Shown one piece after another: positions 5,485 through 6,524 of a stretch of DNA of 6,524 nt (its first letter is position 1; every line of letters begins with the position of its first letter). The notes under the pieces are model-generated. The model saw only the letters and a program-made list of their open reading frames with translations. It did no database searches and was not told the DNA's origin. A program made the translations under genes and the position numbers. The stretch is from assembly GCA_964630635.1 (NCBI GenBank), contig CAZVVM010000098.1, positions 1 through 6,524 of the forward strand, read 5' to 3'. The stretch is from Colimorpha_A sp964630635 (lineage in GTDB: Bacteria > Bacillota > Clostridia > Oscillospirales > CAG-272).

Positions 5485-5509
5485 AGGGAAAGGGGCTTTT
5501 TAATGAAAT

Positions 5510-5522
5510 AATTACAGTAATT
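5510..5522. promoter_or_regulatory. Candidate operator palindrome between divergent promoters
   Basis: AATTAC-A-GTAATT is a perfect 13-base palindrome lying between the -35 of the beta-helix gene and the promoter of pckG. A second GTAATT occurs in the pckG leader at 5623-5628. The region is very AT-rich, so the palindrome may be chance, and I cannot name a regulator. Confidence 0.3.
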
Positions 5523-5541
5523 TTATTAAATTAACAATTCA

Positions 5542-5572
5542 TTAACCAATTTGGCGGGAAAGAGTGTATAAT
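5542..5572 (+). promoter_or_regulatory. Probable pckG promoter with weak -35
   Basis: A perfect -10 TATAAT (5567-5572) is present. The -35 is poor: TTAACC (5542-5547) is 19 bases away, and TTGGCG (5551-5556) is only 10 bases away. Transcription would start near 5579 and leave a leader of about 83 bases. A strong -10 with a weak -35 is typical of promoters that need an activator, which would suit a gluconeogenic gene, but this is inference. Confidence 0.6.
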
Positions 5573-5661
5573 TAAGATGGGGATATGGTAAATCTATCCT
5601 TCCCCCGATTCACGGATACATTGTAATTAAATTAATTCATACCATAAAGGAGACAACTCAA
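5573..5661 (+). promoter_or_regulatory. pckG 5' leader with possible pairing segments
   Basis: The leader contains TATGGTA (5584-5590) and its exact complement TACCATA (5640-5646), the latter directly abutting the AAAGGAG ribosome binding site (5646-5652). It also contains GGATA (5581-5585), TATCC (5595-5599) and GGATA (5614-5618), so TATCC could pair with either copy. These stems are short, and no known riboswitch consensus is recognised. The ribosome binding site itself is good, 9 bases from the ATG at 5662. Confidence 0.3.
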
Positions 5662-6524
5662 ATGACAAAAAATGTTCACGTTTTAAGTTGGATCGACGAG
5701 ATGGCTGCTATGACCCAGCCCGACAAGATAGTTTGGATCGACGGTACCGAGGAACAGGCAGAAGCACTCCGCGCAGAGGCGTGCTCGACAGGCGAGCTTA
5801 CAAAGCTTAACCCCGAGCTTCTTCCCAACTGCTATCTCCACCGCACCGCAATAAACGACGTTGCCCGCGTTGAGGGACGCACCTATATCTGTACTCCTAC
5901 AAAGGAGGAGGCAGGCAACGTCAATAACTGGATGGAACCTTCTGAAATGTACGCAAAGCTTAAGAAGCTTTACACCGGCTCTATGAAGGGTCGTACTATG
6001 TACGTTATTCCCTACTCGATGGGCGTTGTCGGCTCCGATTTTGCAAAGTACGGCATCGAGCTTACCGACTCCATCTACGTTGTTCTCAATATGCTTATAA
6101 TGACCCGTGTCGGCGTAAACGTTCTTGAGGCACTCGGCGACAGCGCTGACTATATCAAGGGTCTCCACGCAAGAGCTGATATCGATGAGGAAAACCGTTA
6201 CATCACTCACTTCCCGCAGGATAACACCATTATGTCGGTCAACTCCGGCTACGGCGGAAACGTTCTTCTCGGAAAGAAGTGCTTTGCTCTCCGTATCGCT
6301 TCCTACCTCGGACGTAAAGAGGGCTGGATGGCAGAGCATATGCTCATCCTCGGCGTTGAGTATCCTAACGGCGACATCAAGTACGTTACTGCCGCTTTCC
6401 CCTCTGCTTGCGGTAAGACCAACCTCGCAATGCTCATTCCCCCCAAGATGCTCGCTGATAAGGGCTACAAGGTATGGTGCGTAGGCGACGATATCGCTTG
6501 GCTCCGTGTCAACAAGGAAGACGG
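5662..6524 (+). CDS. pckG: Phosphoenolpyruvate carboxykinase (GTP), N-terminal half
   Basis: The first 287 codons are present and the frame is open at the window end; the family is about 600 residues. The enzyme interconverts oxaloacetate plus GTP with PEP, CO2 and GDP, in gluconeogenesis or, in many anaerobes, in the PEP-carboxylating direction. GTP-type features visible in order are VARVEGRTYICTPTKEEAG (67-85, with substrate-binding R69), GSMKGRTMYVIPYSMG (106-121), SGYGGN (195-200), LLGKKC (202-207, metal-binding Lys), EHMLILG (225-231, metal-binding His), the P-loop FPSACGKTN (246-254) with the hallmark active-site Cys250, and the kinase-2 motif VGDDIAWLR (274-282, with D276 and D277). 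The C-terminal nucleotide-binding half lies outside. ATP-type PckA has different motifs and no such cysteine. The ATG at 5662 has AAAGGAG 9 bases upstream. Confidence 0.96.
   Translation, partial: MTKNVHVLSWIDEMAAMTQPDKIVWIDGTEEQAEALRAEACSTGELTKLNPELLPNCYLHRTAINDVARVEGRTYICTPTKEEAGNVNNWMEPSEMYAKLKKLYTGSMKGRTMYVIPYSMGVVGSDFAKYGIELTDSIYVVLNMLIMTRVGVNVLEALGDSADYIKGLHARADIDEENRYITHFPQDNTIMSVNSGYGGNVLLGKKCFALRIASYLGRKEGWMAEHMLILGVEYPNGDIKYVTAAFPSACGKTNLAMLIPPKMLADKGYKVWCVGDDIAWLRVNKED

Noticed and set aside
5683..6484. Antisense and shifted frames over pckG (218 codons minus, 119 codons plus)
   Set aside because: pckG is conserved along its whole visible length; these are shadows without ribosome binding sites.

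Overview
The window looks like a chromosomal segment of a Gram-positive anaerobe of the class Clostridia, probably a gut lineage close to Oscillospirales/Ruminococcaceae (inference). The reasons are strong AGGAGG-type ribosome binding sites, near-consensus sigma-A promoters, a sporulation sigma-G gene fragment, the clostridial ACT/PFL-family (UPF0210) gene pair, a GTP-type PEP carboxykinase, and a cluster of short palindromic intergenic repeats of a kind common in these genomes. I see no transposase, phage gene, tRNA, rRNA or CRISPR array.

Layout. Positions 1-57 hold the possible end of an upstream plus-strand gene and a bidirectional rho-independent terminator. Positions 57-389 carry no credible gene but a compact cluster of repeats: a heptamer tandem repeat and four different palindromic units. 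This cluster abuts a minus-strand sigG whose reading frame is intact for 97 codons and then breaks inside conserved region 2.3, so the preserved part lacks all promoter-recognition regions. The sigG ribosome binding site lies inside a long perfect (one G-U) hairpin at 681-729. Upstream in the same direction come a PFL-family UPF0210 protein (764-2122), a small ACT-domain protein (2133-2402) and a SpoU/TrmH-family RNA methyltransferase (2455-3234). They are closely spaced and probably form one operon: RNA methyltransferase, ACT protein, PFL-family protein, then sigG with its own leader.

A divergent sigma-A promoter at 3247-3275 drives a 179-residue membrane protein of unknown function (3302-3841). 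Its terminator hairpin overlaps the last codons of the convergent gene at 3849-5429. That gene encodes a secreted 526-residue protein with ten GGAVYN-type beta-helix repeats and a C-terminal membrane anchor. The intergenic region 5430-5661 contains a perfect-spacing sigma-A promoter for the beta-helix gene and a divergent promoter plus an 89-base leader for pckG, the GTP-dependent PEP carboxykinase. pckG runs off the right end after 287 codons.

The most notable observations are the sigG gene broken exactly at a repeat cluster (true loss of sporulation or an assembly join at a repeat) and the strong hairpin over the sigG ribosome binding site, which parallels a hairpin described for Bacillus subtilis sigG. 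I found nothing that amounts to a wholly new multi-gene system.
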